Shown here: piece by piece, positions 11,195-22,165 of the stretch
Layout of the letters: every line of letters begins with the position of its first letter
Position numbering within the stretch: the first letter of the stretch is position 1
Assembly (NCBI RefSeq): GCF_033118175.1
Contig: NC_083688.1
Location: forward strand, 1,199,501-1,263,500
Length of the DNA stretch: 64,000 nucleotides
Direction: 5' to 3'
Origin: Dama dama
Taxonomy: Eukaryota; Chordata; Mammalia; Artiodactyla; Cervidae
Notes under the pieces: generated by a model
Databases searched by the model: none
Told to the model about the DNA's origin: nothing
Seen by the model: the letters and a program-made list of their open reading frames with translations, nothing else
Program-made: the position numbers and the translations under genes

Positions 11195-11262
11195 ATCACA
11201 CGTGCATGTGCATTCACGCGTACACACACGTGTACTTGTGCGTCTGTGCACACACGCACACA
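11195..11262 (+). repeat. Imperfect CA/TG-rich tract
   Basis: Alternating purine-pyrimidine sequence ('tgcatgtgcattcacgcgta', 'cacacacgtgtacttg', 'cacacacgcacac'). A degenerate CA microsatellite. Confidence 0.7.
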
Positions 11263-11777
11263 GAGGGAAAAAGACGCAAGCCTATTAATAGATGAGCCAG
11301 AAATTGTGGTCAGGGCCATTGCGCACATCCGCAGGGCTGGGACAGAAAGCGATGGAGGTGGGGGAGTGGGGCGATGGTCAGTTGAGGCCTTTCTGAGAGG
11401 GCTCAGCCTCAGCCTCAGCGAGGAGCAGAGCCTGCCCTGGAGAGGGCGGAGGGCAGAGGGACGCCCTCCTGCGGGTCCCGTTTCAGCCTCTGAGGAAAGC
11501 CTAGCACGCCGGAGCCTGCTGCCGGAGGTGAGGCTGTCAGGGAAGGAGGGTCCTCGCGGCTCTTCCAGGAAGAGTCTGGACTTTACTCCAAGTGGACCAG
11601 GGCCCGGCGGAAGGGGGTCCACGAGGACGGCAGAGGCTCAGCAGGGCGGCGCTGGCTGCCGCGGGGGGGGCGGGCTGCAGGGGCAGCAGTGAGCGTCCAG
11701 CGGCAGGGTCAGCACGTGGGCGCAGGCTCCCAGGCCCCGTCTCTAACGGGCCCTCCCCGCCCCTTCCTCTCGCGCAG

Positions 11778-11899
11778 GGGAGGAGAACCAGCCCGGCTGG
11801 CTGTGTCCGGATGAAGACAAGCAGAGCCGAGCCCCGTTCTGGTGCCCTATCCTGGCCTGCTGCGTCCCCGCCTTCTCCTCCAGAGGCCTCAGCCTGCAG
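11778..11899 (+). CDS. ARHGEF10L: ARHGEF10L exon
   Basis: Two bases complete the split Arg, then 40 codons follow: EENQPGWLCPDEDKQSRAPF, WCPILACCVPAF and SSRGLSLQ. The acceptor is AG 11776-11777 after 'cccttcctctcgcg', and the donor GT is at 11900-11901 (GTGAGT), phase 0. The cluster WCPILACC is rich in Cys and aromatics, and marks the entry from the PH-like region to the propeller (inference). The match to the human protein as I recall it is strong, with conservative changes only (for example Lys to Gln/Arg). Confidence 0.95.
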
Positions 11900-12589
11900 G
11901 TGAGTGCGCCCGGGGGCGCCCAGGGCAGGGGAGGCCCGGCCGCCTGCCCCAGCTTCTCCACATCGGGCCCAGGGGGTTGGTCTCTGGTCGGTGTTCCCCC
12001 CAGAGAAGGGGGCAGGCGACCTCTGTGGGTCAGGGAGCCGATAGTTCCGTCGTTCTGAGCTGACAGACAGCGGCAATCTGTCAGCTGATGGCGTGACGCC
12101 CGCTCAGCAGACAGACTGGAATGGTTTCCCCTCTTACGATGTTGCCGGGCCAGCCGGCTTTGGCTCCACCGCGGTCACCCCCTCAGTGCTTAGCCATCAC
12201 TCGCTTGTTTTATTTATAAGAACCCCACTCGTAAATGTCTGTAGGTCTCTTTCGCAGGTCAAGGCTCAGGTGATATGATTTTTTTAAATGTCGTGGCCAG
12301 TGAGGGTGAGAGGAGGAATAGGAATCTGGCTCCCTGACGCCTGCACCCTGGCTGTAAGCCGAGGGACGCTCAGCTCCAGTGCATCCATGCCCGGGACCCC
12401 GGCTGAGCTCAGCCGTCCGCCTGGAAAAGTGCCCGCCCATCCTCCTCCCTAGGAGGTGAGGTCGTTTGAGCTCCGGGTAGGGGAGAGCAAGCCTGGGACC
12501 TTAGGACTGGATTAACCCCCAAGAGACAAACTGGACTGTGAATCCGGGCTCTGAACAGCTGAAGGAACGTACCCTTGGGACGCCAGTCC

Positions 12590-13370
12590 GTTCATTCGTG
12601 TGTTCATCTGTTCTGCATGTAATTTTTCTGAGGACGTACTGTGTGCCCGGCCTTGTGCCCACTCTGGGAATATGGTGGCGACCTAAACATGCAAGGCTCC
12701 TGCCCTCTTGCAGCTCTCAGTCTAGACGAGGAAGGCAGGCAGTTACCACCACCTCCCACCCACCCCCTCAGCAAACAAGGGCAAAGAGAAAAGAGTGCTG
12801 CATGCTATAAAGAGAATAAATCGGAGACAGTGAATGCAGACCTGGGGCCACGTAGTTAGGGGATCACAGGGGCCCTCTCAGAGGAGGTGGCGTATAAACT
12901 GAGCCCCTAATGGTGAGGAGGATCCAACTATGGGAGGGCCCAGGGGGAGAATATTCGAATCAAACAAGCCGACACAGAAGCCTGCGATCAGGGCAGCTGG
13001 CATGGCCGTGGCTCCGGGAGCCAGCAGGGGAGGCTGGGCTCTGAGACCCGACGGTGGGTGAGCTGGTTCAGCTGCCTTGCAGGCTGCATCGGGTTTGGAT
13101 TTCATCCTCGGAGCAAGGAAAAAACCAAATGTGGCTCCAAGCAGGGGACCAGCGGGACCTGGTTTGCCTCTTGGAAGGGTCATCTGATGCTTCTGACCGG
13201 TGTTTGGGAGGGAACTGCGGACCCGGAGGGGCCAGGACGGGAGGCTGGGACCCTCGCAGAGCTAGGGGCCAGGGCGGGGTCCTGCTGAGATGGGGCGGGA
13301 CTTGGTGCAGGTGGAGGGAGGCCAGGGTGAATGGAGACCAGGGTGGCTGTGGAGAGGTGAGTGAGGCACT
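12590..13370 (-). mobile_element. L2 LINE, long 3' fragment
   Basis: Reversed L2 3' end: 'gttcattcgtgtgttcatct', 'ggacgtactgtgtgcccggc', 'aagagaataaatcggagac', 'gtttggatttcatcctcgga', later 'gtgaatggagaccagggtgg'. The order of these phrases follows the L2 3' region over nearly 800 bases. Confidence 0.6.
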
Positions 13371-13446
13371 GATCGTCAGAGTAAGTGATGTTTTACTGCA
13401 ACGCTTAAAGAAAATTTAACTGTTTTACTCTAAAGTGATTCTTTAC

Positions 13447-13648
13447 TACTGTGGCTCAGATGGTAAAGTGTCTGTCTACAATGCGGGAGACCTGGGTTCG
13501 ATCCCTGGGTTGGGAAGATTCCCTGGAGAGGGAAATGGCAACCCACTCCAGTACGCTTGCCTAGAAAATCCATGGACTGAGGAGCCTGGTGCAGGCCACT
13601 GTCCATGGGGTCGCAAAGAATCAGACCTGACTGAGCAACTTCACTTTA
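13447..13648 (+). mobile_element. Bov-tA SINE
   Basis: 'ctgtggctcagatggtaaag', B-box 'gggttcgatccctgggttgg', 'cctagaaaatccatgg' and the tail 'gactgagcaacttcacttta'. Nearly full length, in sense orientation. Confidence 0.9.
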
Positions 13649-14282
13649 AAGAAAAAAGTCAGACCAGCCCACTGTGGGCTTGGCTTGCCTGCCTTTTTTT
13701 TTTCTTTTTTTTTTAGCGAATAAAGAGCCAGGATTAGGGAAAGGCAGCATCCGGCCCTGTCTTTATTTCAGCTCTTAGTAATTGTTCACCATTGATTTTG
13801 TGTGTGTGTGTGCTAAATTTTTATTGTAAGAAATTATGTTGAAACCTTTTCTTGATGTCTGAGTATTGCATCCCCCCCTGAAGGGGTGCCCCCGGGGTGA
13901 GCATCCCGCTCTCCTCCCCCTGGTCCTGGCCCGGGTGGAGGCAGTGGGCAGGGGGGGACTTGGGGACAGGTCTGGGCAGTGCTCTGGGCTCGGACTGGCT
14001 GAACTGGTGAGAAGCTGGGGGCCGGGGTGAAGGAGACGAAGGACTTGCCGGGTCTTCGGCTTTTGCTCCTGAAGGCTGGGCTCAGTGGGGTGCTGGGCCC
14101 TGCACGGCGGGCTGATTTAGGGGTTCAGTGACTCAGGCTCCTCACAGCGAGCCTGACTCCTGGCCCCTGCTCGGGGGACAGTGGCCACAGTGCTGTGCTG
14201 TGCCGAGTAGCTCAGTCATCAGCGGTGACACTAATAACAATCAAGACGACCGCGACGTTACCTTAAGTTCCTTAGTCTTGAC

Positions 14283-14715
14283 AACCACACATCATGTATG
14301 GGTATGAGACTTGGACTGTAAAGAAAGCTGAACACCGAAGAATTGATGCTATTGGACTGTGGTGTTGGAGAAGACTCCTGAGAGTCCCTTGGACTGCACG
14401 GAGATCCAACCAGTCCATCCTAAAGGAAACCAACCCTGAATATTCATTGGAAGGACTGAAGCTGAAGTTCCAATATTTTGGCCACCTGATGCGAAGAACT
14501 GACTCATTGGAAAAGACCCTGATGCTGGGAAAGATTGAGGGCGGGAGGAGAAGGGGACGACAGAGGATGAGATGGTTGGATGGCATCACTGACTTGATGG
14601 ACATGAGTTTGAGTAAACTCTGAGAGCTGGTGATGGACAGGGAGGCCTGGCGTGCTGCAGTCCATGGGGTGGCAAAGAGTTGGACACGACTGAGCGACTG
14701 AACTGAGCTGACCAG
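14283..14715 (+). mobile_element. BovB (RTE) LINE 3' end with reverse-transcriptase remnant
   Basis: From 14294 an open stretch translates to the C-terminal part of the BovB reverse transcriptase, with the order YGYETWTVKKAEHRRID, LWCWRRLLRVPWTARRSNQS, LKFQYFGHLMRRTDSLEKTL, RQRMRWLDGITDLMDMSL, ending at a stop near 14623. The BovB 3' UTR follows up to 'gactgagcgactgaactgag'. The copy is 5'-truncated and not a gene. Confidence 0.92.
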
Positions 14716-15952
14716 AGTGTTGGCCACAAGGGTCAGGTCCTTCCGGGACCTGTCTGTGCCAGGCTCTGCCCTGGGCCGCTCCCAGGGATGGACTCCGTGA
14801 TCCCCAGCCACCCTGAGATGGAGATCCAGCGGCCGTCACTTGCTCACGGCCCTGGGAAGGAGAGTGCCCTGACCCTTGCCTGATCTGCTCCTCCCCACCC
14901 CTCTCTTGCCCGGCCTTGGCTGGCACATGGCCAGCGCAGTTCCCCCTCAAACATCGCCGGCCTCTGTGGGCCTCCAGTCCTGACCCCATTAGTAAGGGCT
15001 GCCTGCGGGGGGTCCTGCCGGCTCTTGCCCCAGGGACACAGCCTGTGGACGGATTCCGGTCCACCCGCCTGCAGCTCTCCTGACCCGAACAGATCCCATA
15101 GAGAAGGACTTCCGGGTATGGAGTGCATCATCCCGTCTGCCCCAGGGCGCTGGACCTCTGGGGAATGCAGGACACGGGCCTGCCCTGACAGGTCACGCCC
15201 GCGGTGGAGGCGTCCCAGACAGGCCGCTGCCCCAGGGCCTCCCTGAAAGAACGCCCCTTACCCCCGAGCCGGGAGTTACCTACCTCCTGTCACTGGGGGT
15301 CGTCCCCATGTGAAGCCTTTGGGCTGAAAGCACCCTCAGCCCCACTGGTGTCATGGTTTGGGGGCTTTCTGATGGCCTGATTGCTGAGGTGGTATGGGGT
15401 TCTTCTTGGACTTGGGCTCCATCCGAGCTGTAGGCCCGTCCCTGGAGGGTGATGGGGGGTGGAGGGGAAGGCTCAGGGCAAACCCATTTCCCCCTGCAGG
15501 CTGAGGTTCCATGACAGGCCTGCCAGGGGCTCGGGGCTCGGGGCGTGGGTGGGCTGCTGCCAGCTCCAGGTAGCTGTCATATACAGGTGTCCCGGGGGGC
15601 CGAGGGCTGCAGCCCAGAGCAGCAGAGGCAGGCTTGCTTGGGCCTCAGCGCACCAGGCAAGTGGCCTCAGTGCTGGCCGCTCCATCAGCCAGAGTTACCG
15701 TCGGTGGGTCCCTGTCCCCGAAGTCTGGGCCTCCGTTGCCCCTCCCCCACAGTGCTGTTGGCTGATGGAGTTATTCCTGTGAAGTGCTAACGTGTCCCAG
15801 CAGCAGTCCTCCTGACCAGTGGCTGCTGCCGGGGGCCCAGCCCCTGCCAAGGGCGTTACGTCCACCATCTCAGTCAGGGTCCTGCCGAGATGCCAGGGTC
15901 CCCATGACCATGAGGAGCTGGTCTGTGGGGTCCCCTAGCTGGTAGCACATCC

Positions 15953-16168
15953 CAGGGGGTTCTAGGGGTGAAGAACCCGCCTGCCAGTGCAGGAAACTTA
16001 AGAGACATGGGTTGGATCCCTGGGTCGGGAAGATCCCCTGGAGGAGGACATGGCAACCCACCCTAGTATTCTTGCCTGGAGAATCCCCATGGACAGAGGA
16101 GCCTGGCGGGGTGCAGTCCATGGGGTCGCAAAGAGTCGGATACGCCTGAGTGACCGAGCATGCGTGCT
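15953..16168 (+). mobile_element. Bov-tA SINE
   Basis: 'agggggttctaggggtgaag' head, 'gggttggatccctgggtcgg', 'cctggagaatccccatggac', 'gtcggatacgcctgagtgac'. Near full length, sense orientation, with a mutated first block. Confidence 0.88.
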
Positions 16169-16549
16169 GATAGCAGCTGAGCTGGGACTGGAGCCACTGG
16201 CTGCACCCAGAGCCCGGCCGTTCAAGGAGCCTTTGAGTCTTCGACCCCGTCTCAGGCCCAGGCTCTGCTGACTGGCTGACGGCTGGCCCGCTGGGGTTGC
16301 CATGGAAACACCCGGGCCAGGCTGCGGTCCCCCCACCCCCCGCCCCGCCCCACCAATCCAAGAGGAGAGGAGCAGGAAGGGCCAGGCACTCGGTGGGCTG
16401 TGGGCCCCCAAGAGACAAGGTGATGGGCGCAGGGCCTGAGGGTGCCCGGGAGACCGGGTGTGAGCTCCCGGCCCGGTACATGCTGTCCCCCAGGGGGCCA
16501 CGGCCTCCAGCGTGGCGGCCCGGCCTTCGGGTAGCGTTTTAACCGAAAA

Positions 16550-16690
16550 GAGCACCGGGCTGGGGTTCACAGCTAGATTCCGTCCCTAACTCCGCCGTTC
16601 CCTGCTGTGTGACCCTCAGCCAGTCACGTCCCCCTGTCCTCCGAGTTCACGTTTGCCAGCCTCTCAGCAAGGGGGCTGCGGGAGGTGACC
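16550..16690 (+). mobile_element. MIR
   Basis: 'gagcaccgggctggggttca', 'ctgctgtgtgaccctcagcc', 'gtcctccgagttcacgtttg' give the MIR order in sense orientation. Confidence 0.6.
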
Positions 16691-17544
16691 CCTTTGGGTC
16701 TCGTCACCTGTGGCCCTTGGAAACTTCATTATTAGATCATCCCAGCGGGCCCGGGACGAGCAGGCCACGGGCACCAGCAGAGGGCAGCACCTGCCTGCTC
16801 AAAGGCCCCACGGTGGCCGCGTCCTCCCCAGGCACCCCTGCGCTCCCCAGCCAGCTTCCTCCTTGTTCTGGCTGGAGTTTCCGGCAAGGCCCCTGAAAGT
16901 GCCAGGCCCTCCCCTCACACTGCCATCCTGGCCAGAGACGTGGACGGCAGATTTAGTTCAGGAAAAGGCCCGAGAGCCACTGGCGTGGGGTTGGGGGCTC
17001 TGATGCTGAGGAGTAAGCAGTCAGTGGTGCTCAGTGACAGCGCTGTGTGGACGGAGCCCCCAGACCGTGGACCGGCCCTCTGGTCCTGGTGGGGTCGGCT
17101 GAGGGGGGGCTCTGTCAACCCGGGACCCCCTCCGTCGTGCTTCTCAGGGGGGTATGGGAAGGCCAAGGGTGCATACCGCCTCCATGGCCTCGGGCAGTTG
17201 CATGTTTTCTGTGGACCTCGTCTTCCCCACGTATGAAATATGAGCAGTGCACGTCCGTGGCTTTCAACAAAGCCCAGGTTGGAAATCCCTCTGTTGGCCC
17301 AGAGATTCGTTCAGGCTGCAGAAGGTTCCAGGAGGGCGGAGGTCACCTGTGAGTGCCTAGGGGCTGCCGGAGGAACCTGCCCCTCGCTGGCCCTGCCCTC
17401 AGGGGCCTGGCTGGGGGCCTGAAGGGGACGCAGGAACCGGCAGGGTTAGCAGCCCCTGATGGACGTGCAGACCAGCTGGTGCTGCCAGACGTCAGCACCC
17501 CTGGCACCGCGATGCTCACCCCTGTGTGCCGTCTGTCTCTGCAG

Positions 17545-17631
17545 CTCGGGGCCCTGGTCCACAGTCCCGTCAGCTGTCCTCTGCTGGGCTTCTCGGCCAT
17601 CAGCACCTCCCTGCCACAGGGCTACCTCTGG
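17545..17631 (+). CDS. ARHGEF10L: ARHGEF10L exon (29 codons)
   Basis: It encodes LGALVHSPVSCPLLGFSAIS followed by TSLPQGYLW. The acceptor is AG 17543-17544 and the donor GT 17632-17633, phase 0 at both ends, so skipping this 87-base exon would keep the reading frame. The hydrophobic strand ending GYLW continues into VGGGQEG of the next exon. This is the outer-strand and turn pattern of a propeller blade (inference). Confidence 0.94.
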
Positions 17632-18983
17632 GTGAGTAACCCCCACGTCCAGCCGGGGCCTCGGGCCTCGGGGCACGAGCAGGGGGAGGCACCTGGGAGG
17701 GGTGCTGGAGAAAGCGGCCAGCCCGTGGGCCCTGTTTTGCTCACCTTCACCCAGTGAGGTCTTCCTGGAGACTTCGGCGGCAGGCTCTGTGCTCAGAGCT
17801 GGCACATGTGACCTCAGCAGGGACAACAGGAAGCCAGGGGACCGATCAGAGAGTAGGATTCCTGCAACTGGCCTTGGTGCTGTGACAGAAATGAACAGAG
17901 CAGTGCGGAGAATCGGGATGGCAGGTCTTCCCCCCGGGCGTCAGGAAGCAAGGCTGCCCTTCTCTCTCAGAGATCCCAGCCCACCTTTCTGCACCGGGAT
18001 TCTGCAGAGCTTGCCTTGATCCACATCCGTGCCGTGCTCCTCATGTGACTTGTGGTGCAGACTTTGGCCTCCCATAGGTTTCCTGAGGTTTTAGCCTCAC
18101 CACCCCTCCGGTCAGTCTTCAGGCATTCCGGCAGGGAAACTCTGGCTTACCCTTCAGAGTCCAGCCCAACTGTCCCTTCTGAGGGTGATTTCTTCTTCAC
18201 TGTTTCTCCAGTGTCTAGTATATGATGTATCTACCCATCCACTATCCTTCCATCCATCCATTAATCTTCATACGTCCATCCATTAATCTTCATCCATCCA
18301 TCCATTATCCTTCCATCCACCCATCTATCTGTTATCCTTCCATCCATCCATCCACCGTTACAATCATCTGTTCATCTACCCATCCATCCATCCATCCATT
18401 CATTCAGCTAGTCGCTCTCCCTTCCATCCATCTGTTCATCCATCCATCCATCCATCATCCAAAAGTCCTTGTAATCATCTGTCCATCCTTCTATCCATCC
18501 ATCCATCCATCATTCATCCATCCATTCATCCAGTCTTCTATCCCATCCGTCCATTCTTCTATCCATTCATCCTTGTGATCATCCATCCATCCCTTCATCC
18601 ATTCAGCAAGGATACAATGAGTGTCTACCATGTGCTACATGCAGAGGTAAAACTGAAGGAGACAGGGCAGAGTGTATGCTTGCTCTTTGTTGCTTGAAAT
18701 TTTCCTTAAAATAAAGCAATAGAAAGCTGGCTGGGTACCTAGTCCACCTTAGCTCTTTTCCTGATTTTCTTTGGGCCCTGAATCTAACTTGTTGCCATGG
18801 CAGCTGGGAACAAGTGACCTTCAGTGACCGCAGGACACCTGTGGGCAGGAGCGGGCGTGTTTCTCTTGGTGCCTAACCCCCGTGACAAGCAGATGCTCAG
18901 GGGGGCGGTCACGGGAGGCGGGGGCTGTGTCTGCGTCCGCCCAGGAGGCGCTCACCTGACGGCCTCTCTCGCCTCTCCCGTAG
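17632..18983 (+). other. ARHGEF10L: Intron (1.35 kb) with CATC tract
   Basis: Bases 17632-18220 are unrecognised and 18222-18600 are the CATC-type tandem tract. 18600-18680 resembles a reversed L2 end, and the rest is unique up to the acceptor at 18982-18983. Confidence 0.7.
18222..18600 (+). repeat. Imperfect CATC tetranucleotide tract
   Basis: Runs of 'catccatccatccat' are broken by 'tattcatt', 'ctatct' and 'ttcatc' variants over about 380 bases. It is a degenerate tetranucleotide satellite, probably length-variable between animals. Confidence 0.95.
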
Positions 18984-19210
18984 GTCGGAGGTGGGCAGGA
19001 GGGTGCAGGCGGCCACGTGGAGATCTTCTCCCTGAACCGGCCGTCACCTCGCACGGTCAAGTCTTTCCCGCTGGCGTCCCCCGTGCTCTGCATGGAGTAC
19101 ATTCCAGAGCCAGAGGAGGGCGACGGCAGAGACGGGGATGAGGGCTGCCCCGCTGCTGACGCCTCGGCCGGGGTGCACCCCATCATCTGCCTCGGGCTCC
19201 AGGACGGCAG
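18984..19210 (+). CDS. ARHGEF10L: ARHGEF10L exon
   Basis: 75 codons plus two bases: VGGGQEGAGGHVEIFSLNRP, SPRTVKSFPLASPVLCMEYI, an acidic stretch PEPEEGDGRDGDEGC, then VHPIICLGLQDG. The acceptor is AG 18982-18983 and the donor GT 19211-19212; the following Ser codon is split AG|C. Two strand-turn-strand patterns (GHVEIFSL and IICLGLQDG-SVLLYSS) are typical propeller blades. The acidic Gly/Asp/Glu loop in between is the least conserved part of the propeller and differs clearly from the human sequence as I recall it. Confidence 0.95.
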
Positions 19211-19297
19211 GTGAGGGGCCCGGGCCAGGGAGGGGCTGGGAACCCTGGGCTCTGCCCCTCCAGCTTCACTCCTCACCCCCAACATTCGGCGCCCCTG

Positions 19298-20129
19298 GTG
19301 GGGGCCAGGAGTGGGAAGTGGGGCCCAGAGTGGGAAGTGGGGTTCAGGAGCAGTAAGTAGAGAGCAGAAGCAGGAGGTGGGGGCCAGGAGTGGGAAGTGT
19401 GGGCCTGGAGTGGGAAGTGTGGGCCTGGAGCGGGAAGTGGGGGCCAGGAGTAGGAAGTGGGGGCCAGGAATGGGAAGTGGGGGCCTGGAAGGGGAAATGG
19501 GGACCAGAAACGGGAAGTGGGGGCCTGGAGCGGGAAGTGGGGGCCAGGAACTGGAAGTGGGGGCCAGGAACGGGAAGTGGGGGCCAGGAGCAGGAAGTGG
19601 GGACCAGGAACTGGAAGTGGGGGCCAGGAATGGGAAGTGGGGGCCTGGAACGGGAAATGGGGACCAGGAACTGGAAGTGGGGGCCAGGAACGGGAAGTGG
19701 GGGCCTGGAGCGGGAAGTGGGGGCCAGGAACTGGAAGTGAGGGCTTGGAGCGGGAAGTGGGGGCCAGGAGCGGGAAATGGGGGCCAGGAACGGGAAGTGG
19801 GGACCAGGAACTGGAAGTGGGGGCCAGGAGTGGGAAATGGGGGCCAGGAACTGGAAGTGGGGGCCTGGAGCGGGAAGTGGGGGCCTGGAGTGGGAAGTGG
19901 GGGCCGGGAGCGGGAAGTGGGGGCCAGGAGCAGGAAGTGGGGATCAGGAACGGGAAGTGGGGGCCTGGAGTGGGAAGTGGGGGCTGGGAGCGGGAGGTGG
20001 GGGCCTGGAGCGGGAAGTGGGCCTGGGAGCGGGAGGTGGGGGCCTGGAGCAGGAGGTGGGGGCCTGGAGCGGGAAGTGGGGTTCAGGAGCAGGAAGCGGG
20101 GGCCGGGAACGGGAAGTGGGGGCCGGGAT
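19298..20129 (+). repeat. 20-base G-rich minisatellite, about 41 units
   Basis: The basic unit is gtgggggccaggagtgggaa. The most frequent variants are cct for cca and aac/agc/agt after agg, with a few shortened or altered units near the end (around 20020). All frames are nearly stop-free, so a spurious peptide of the type GKWGPGAGSG appears. The G-rich strand is the coding strand of the gene. Confidence 0.96.
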
Positions 20130-20889
20130 GCCCAGCCAGTGTCAGGAGCTGCTCACACTTTAACCAGGACGCTCCAGGGGCAGCTCTGTGCCAGCTGGCT
20201 CCCCCCCCTGTAGTGTGGTCCTTGGGCGACGCTGGCCTCGCTCTGCGGCAGAGCTGGGTGTGGGTCCTCTACTTCCCTGGGCCGTGTGGCCCTCTGTGAA
20301 GTGGTGTGACCGTCCCCCGCGCGTGGGGCTGCTGCGGGAGCCCACCAAGATGTGGGATACATGAAGGCTTCAGGTCCCTTTGCTGTCACTGCCCGCGTCC
20401 ACCCGTCTGTGGCCTCAGCTAGCCTTGCAGGGCAAGTGAGGGTGCGGGGTGTGCCCAGGCTATGAGACCTGCTGGCGAGGCGGCTCCCCGCTTGTAAGAC
20501 CTGCCTGGAGCTGGTGAGTCAGCAAACACTTCCATGCAGCAGGGGCCGCCCCTGCCCAAGCTTGGCCTGCTGGAAGGCCCAGCCATGTGGATGGAGGGTG
20601 AACATTCATCCCGTTAACTGGACTGTGAAGACGGCTGTGAAGAGGACCCTGAGATGGGCTGCACCCGCATCCTCGTGTCTCCGTGCGCCTTGCACCTGCC
20701 GTAGAGTCCGGGGACTTTATGCACACCTGCTGTGTGCTGCTCCCTAGGCCAGGCGCTGTGAGCCTCGCAGGGGCTCATTTCCTGCATGAGCAGCCGGGGG
20801 GAGGAGCTGAAAGCTAATATACTTAGAACCAACTTGGAGGCACTAGAGGCTCCATGCTGTCCAGGTCTGGGTTCACAGAACCCAGGGGC

Positions 20890-21250
20890 CTTGTGAATGC
20901 TTTGCTTTTAATGAGATCAAATTCAAACTACATAAAATTTATCATTTTAGCCATTTAAAATCATGCAATTCAGTGGTTCCCAGTACATTCATGATGGGTA
21001 GCCATCACCACTACTTAATAACATTCTCGTCACATCCCCCAGAACCTGTGTATCACCTCACATTCCCCGCCCCAACCCCTGGGAACCACTAACCTGTTCC
21101 CATCCACCGGTCTAGGTTTGTCTCTTCCGCTCACTTCATACGAACAGACTCACGCAGTGTGCGGCCTTTTGTGCCTGCCTTCTCTCGCTCCCCCTAACGT
21201 TTCAAGGTTCATCCGGGTAGTGCACATGCTGGGGCTTTGTTCCTTGGTGT
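20890..21250 (-). mobile_element. Old L1 3' UTR
   Basis: 'aaactacataaaatttatca', 'ttttagccatttaaaatcat', 'cagtggttcccagtacattc', 'gtagccatcaccactactta', 'gggaaccactaacctgttcc' match the reversed 3' UTR of ancient mammalian L1 elements. Confidence 0.75.
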
Positions 21251-21578
21251 GGCCGTGAGGTAGGCAGCCCGGCCCCATTTTTCAGAGAGGACTGAGGCTC
21301 AGTGGTCCAGGCTGGCCAGCTGGAGGGGGACAGTCAGCTGGGTTTGCCCTCAGATGTGACCCTGGAAACCGTTCTCCCAGCCCCCCAGCTGTGCTGTGCC
21401 CAGAGACCCCTGTTTTCTGCGGCTCTGACCCCTAAAGGCGGCCCATGGAGAAGTCTGAACAGTGGCCTGGCCATGCAGCGGGAGGCAGGCTGAGCTGGTG
21501 GGAGGTGGGGCTGGGGGCTGGAGCCCTCTCGCCAGGAGGCCGGGGGGGGGCTAAGCGAGTCACCGCCTCTCCCCGCAG

Positions 21579-21733
21579 CGTCCTGCTTTACAGCAGCGTG
21601 GACACGGGCACGCAGTGCCTGGCAGCCTGCCGGAGCCCCGGCCTGCAGCCCGTGCTCTGCCTGCGACACAGCGCCTTCCACCTGCTGGCCGGCCTGCAGG
21701 ATGGCACCCTCGCCGCCTACCCTCGTACCAGCG
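21579..21733 (+). CDS. ARHGEF10L: ARHGEF10L exon
   Basis: The first base completes Ser (AG|C); 51 codons then run VLLYSSVDTGTQCLAACRSP, GLQPVLCLRHSAFHLLAGLQ, DGTLAAYPRTS, and a last G starts the next Gly codon (G|GA). The acceptor is AG 21577-21578 and the donor GT 21734-21735 (GTAAGG). The two 'hydrophobic-Gly-Leu-Gln-Asp-Gly' turns (GLQDGS across the junction and GLQDGT here) mark consecutive propeller blades. Confidence 0.95.
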
Positions 21734-21964
21734 GTAAGGATGCGGTGCTGGGGGTGGTGGGAGCCGCCCTGGGCCCCGGCCAAGCGCCAGACCCAGGGCC
21801 AGGGAGGCTGTGGGAGGCGGACCAAGGAGGCAGCTTGGCGAAGAGTCTGGGAATCAAGCGCTGGAGAGACTGCAGGTCCCTGATCCCCATCGGGGGCCCC
21901 AAAGGGACGGGGCGCTCACTGTCCTACGGACAGCTCGGCCCATTGCAGGAGACTCTGCTGCGTA

Positions 21965-22165
21965 GGAACAGGGTCTCTGGGCTCAGGGGGACCTGGCTTC
22001 ACATCTGGGCGCTGCCCTGATGACAGCCATGTCCACGGGTGAGCGGCTGCTCCTGTGGGCCTCGGCTTCCTCATCTGTAAAATGGGGGTGATGGTAACAC
22101 CCGCTGCTCATAGGTACAGGAGGGGTGAGCCTTTCAGTGAAGGCAAAGCTTAGCCCGGCACAGGC
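21965..22165 (+). mobile_element. MIR
   Basis: 'gggacctggcttcacatctg', 'gcttcctcatctgtaaaatg', 'gggggtgatggtaacaccc', 'aaagcttagcccggcacagg' follow the MIR consensus in sense orientation. Confidence 0.7.

Larger units (their letters stand above)
4831..11777 (+). other. ARHGEF10L: Intron (6.9 kb), repeat-rich
   Basis: It contains MIR, old L1 3' UTR, Bov-tA, BovB, L2 and CHR copies, listed separately. Between them are unique stretches near 5850-6120, 6850-7250, 7260-7490 (AT-rich), 8000-8800, 9290-9560 (moderately AT-rich) and 9560-10370 (GC-rich). I see no exon in any of these. Confidence 0.75.
11900..17544 (+). other. ARHGEF10L: Intron (5.6 kb)
   Basis: It contains L2, Bov-tA, BovB and MIR copies (listed). 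Bases 11900-12590, 13850-14270, 14720-15950, 16170-16550 and 16700-17544 are GC-rich, unrecognised intron sequence with no exon signal that fits the protein. Confidence 0.75.
19211..21578 (+). other. ARHGEF10L: Intron (2.4 kb) with minisatellite and L1 remnant
   Basis: The 20-base minisatellite at 19298-20129 starts 88 bases after the donor. 20130-20880 is unrecognised, 20890-21250 is an old L1 3' UTR, and 21250-21578 is GC-rich unique sequence ending in a C-rich acceptor tract that contains a G10-type run near 21541-21551. Confidence 0.8.

Noticed and set aside
13447..13648. tRNA gene suggested by a B-box 'ggttcgatccc' (also in other Bov-tA and CHR copies)
   Set aside because: The box belongs to the tRNA-derived head of Bov-tA SINEs; no cloverleaf or anticodon arm can be formed.
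14294..14623. A 109-codon frame with reverse-transcriptase similarity as a possible gene
   Set aside because: It is the C-terminal end of a 5'-truncated BovB LINE, without the rest of the reverse transcriptase. The copies near 47400-47790 and 58690-59190 are equally dead.
19311..20299. 280-300 codon open frames across the 20-base minisatellite
   Set aside because: These are the result of a stop-free G-rich repeat in an intron, not a gene.
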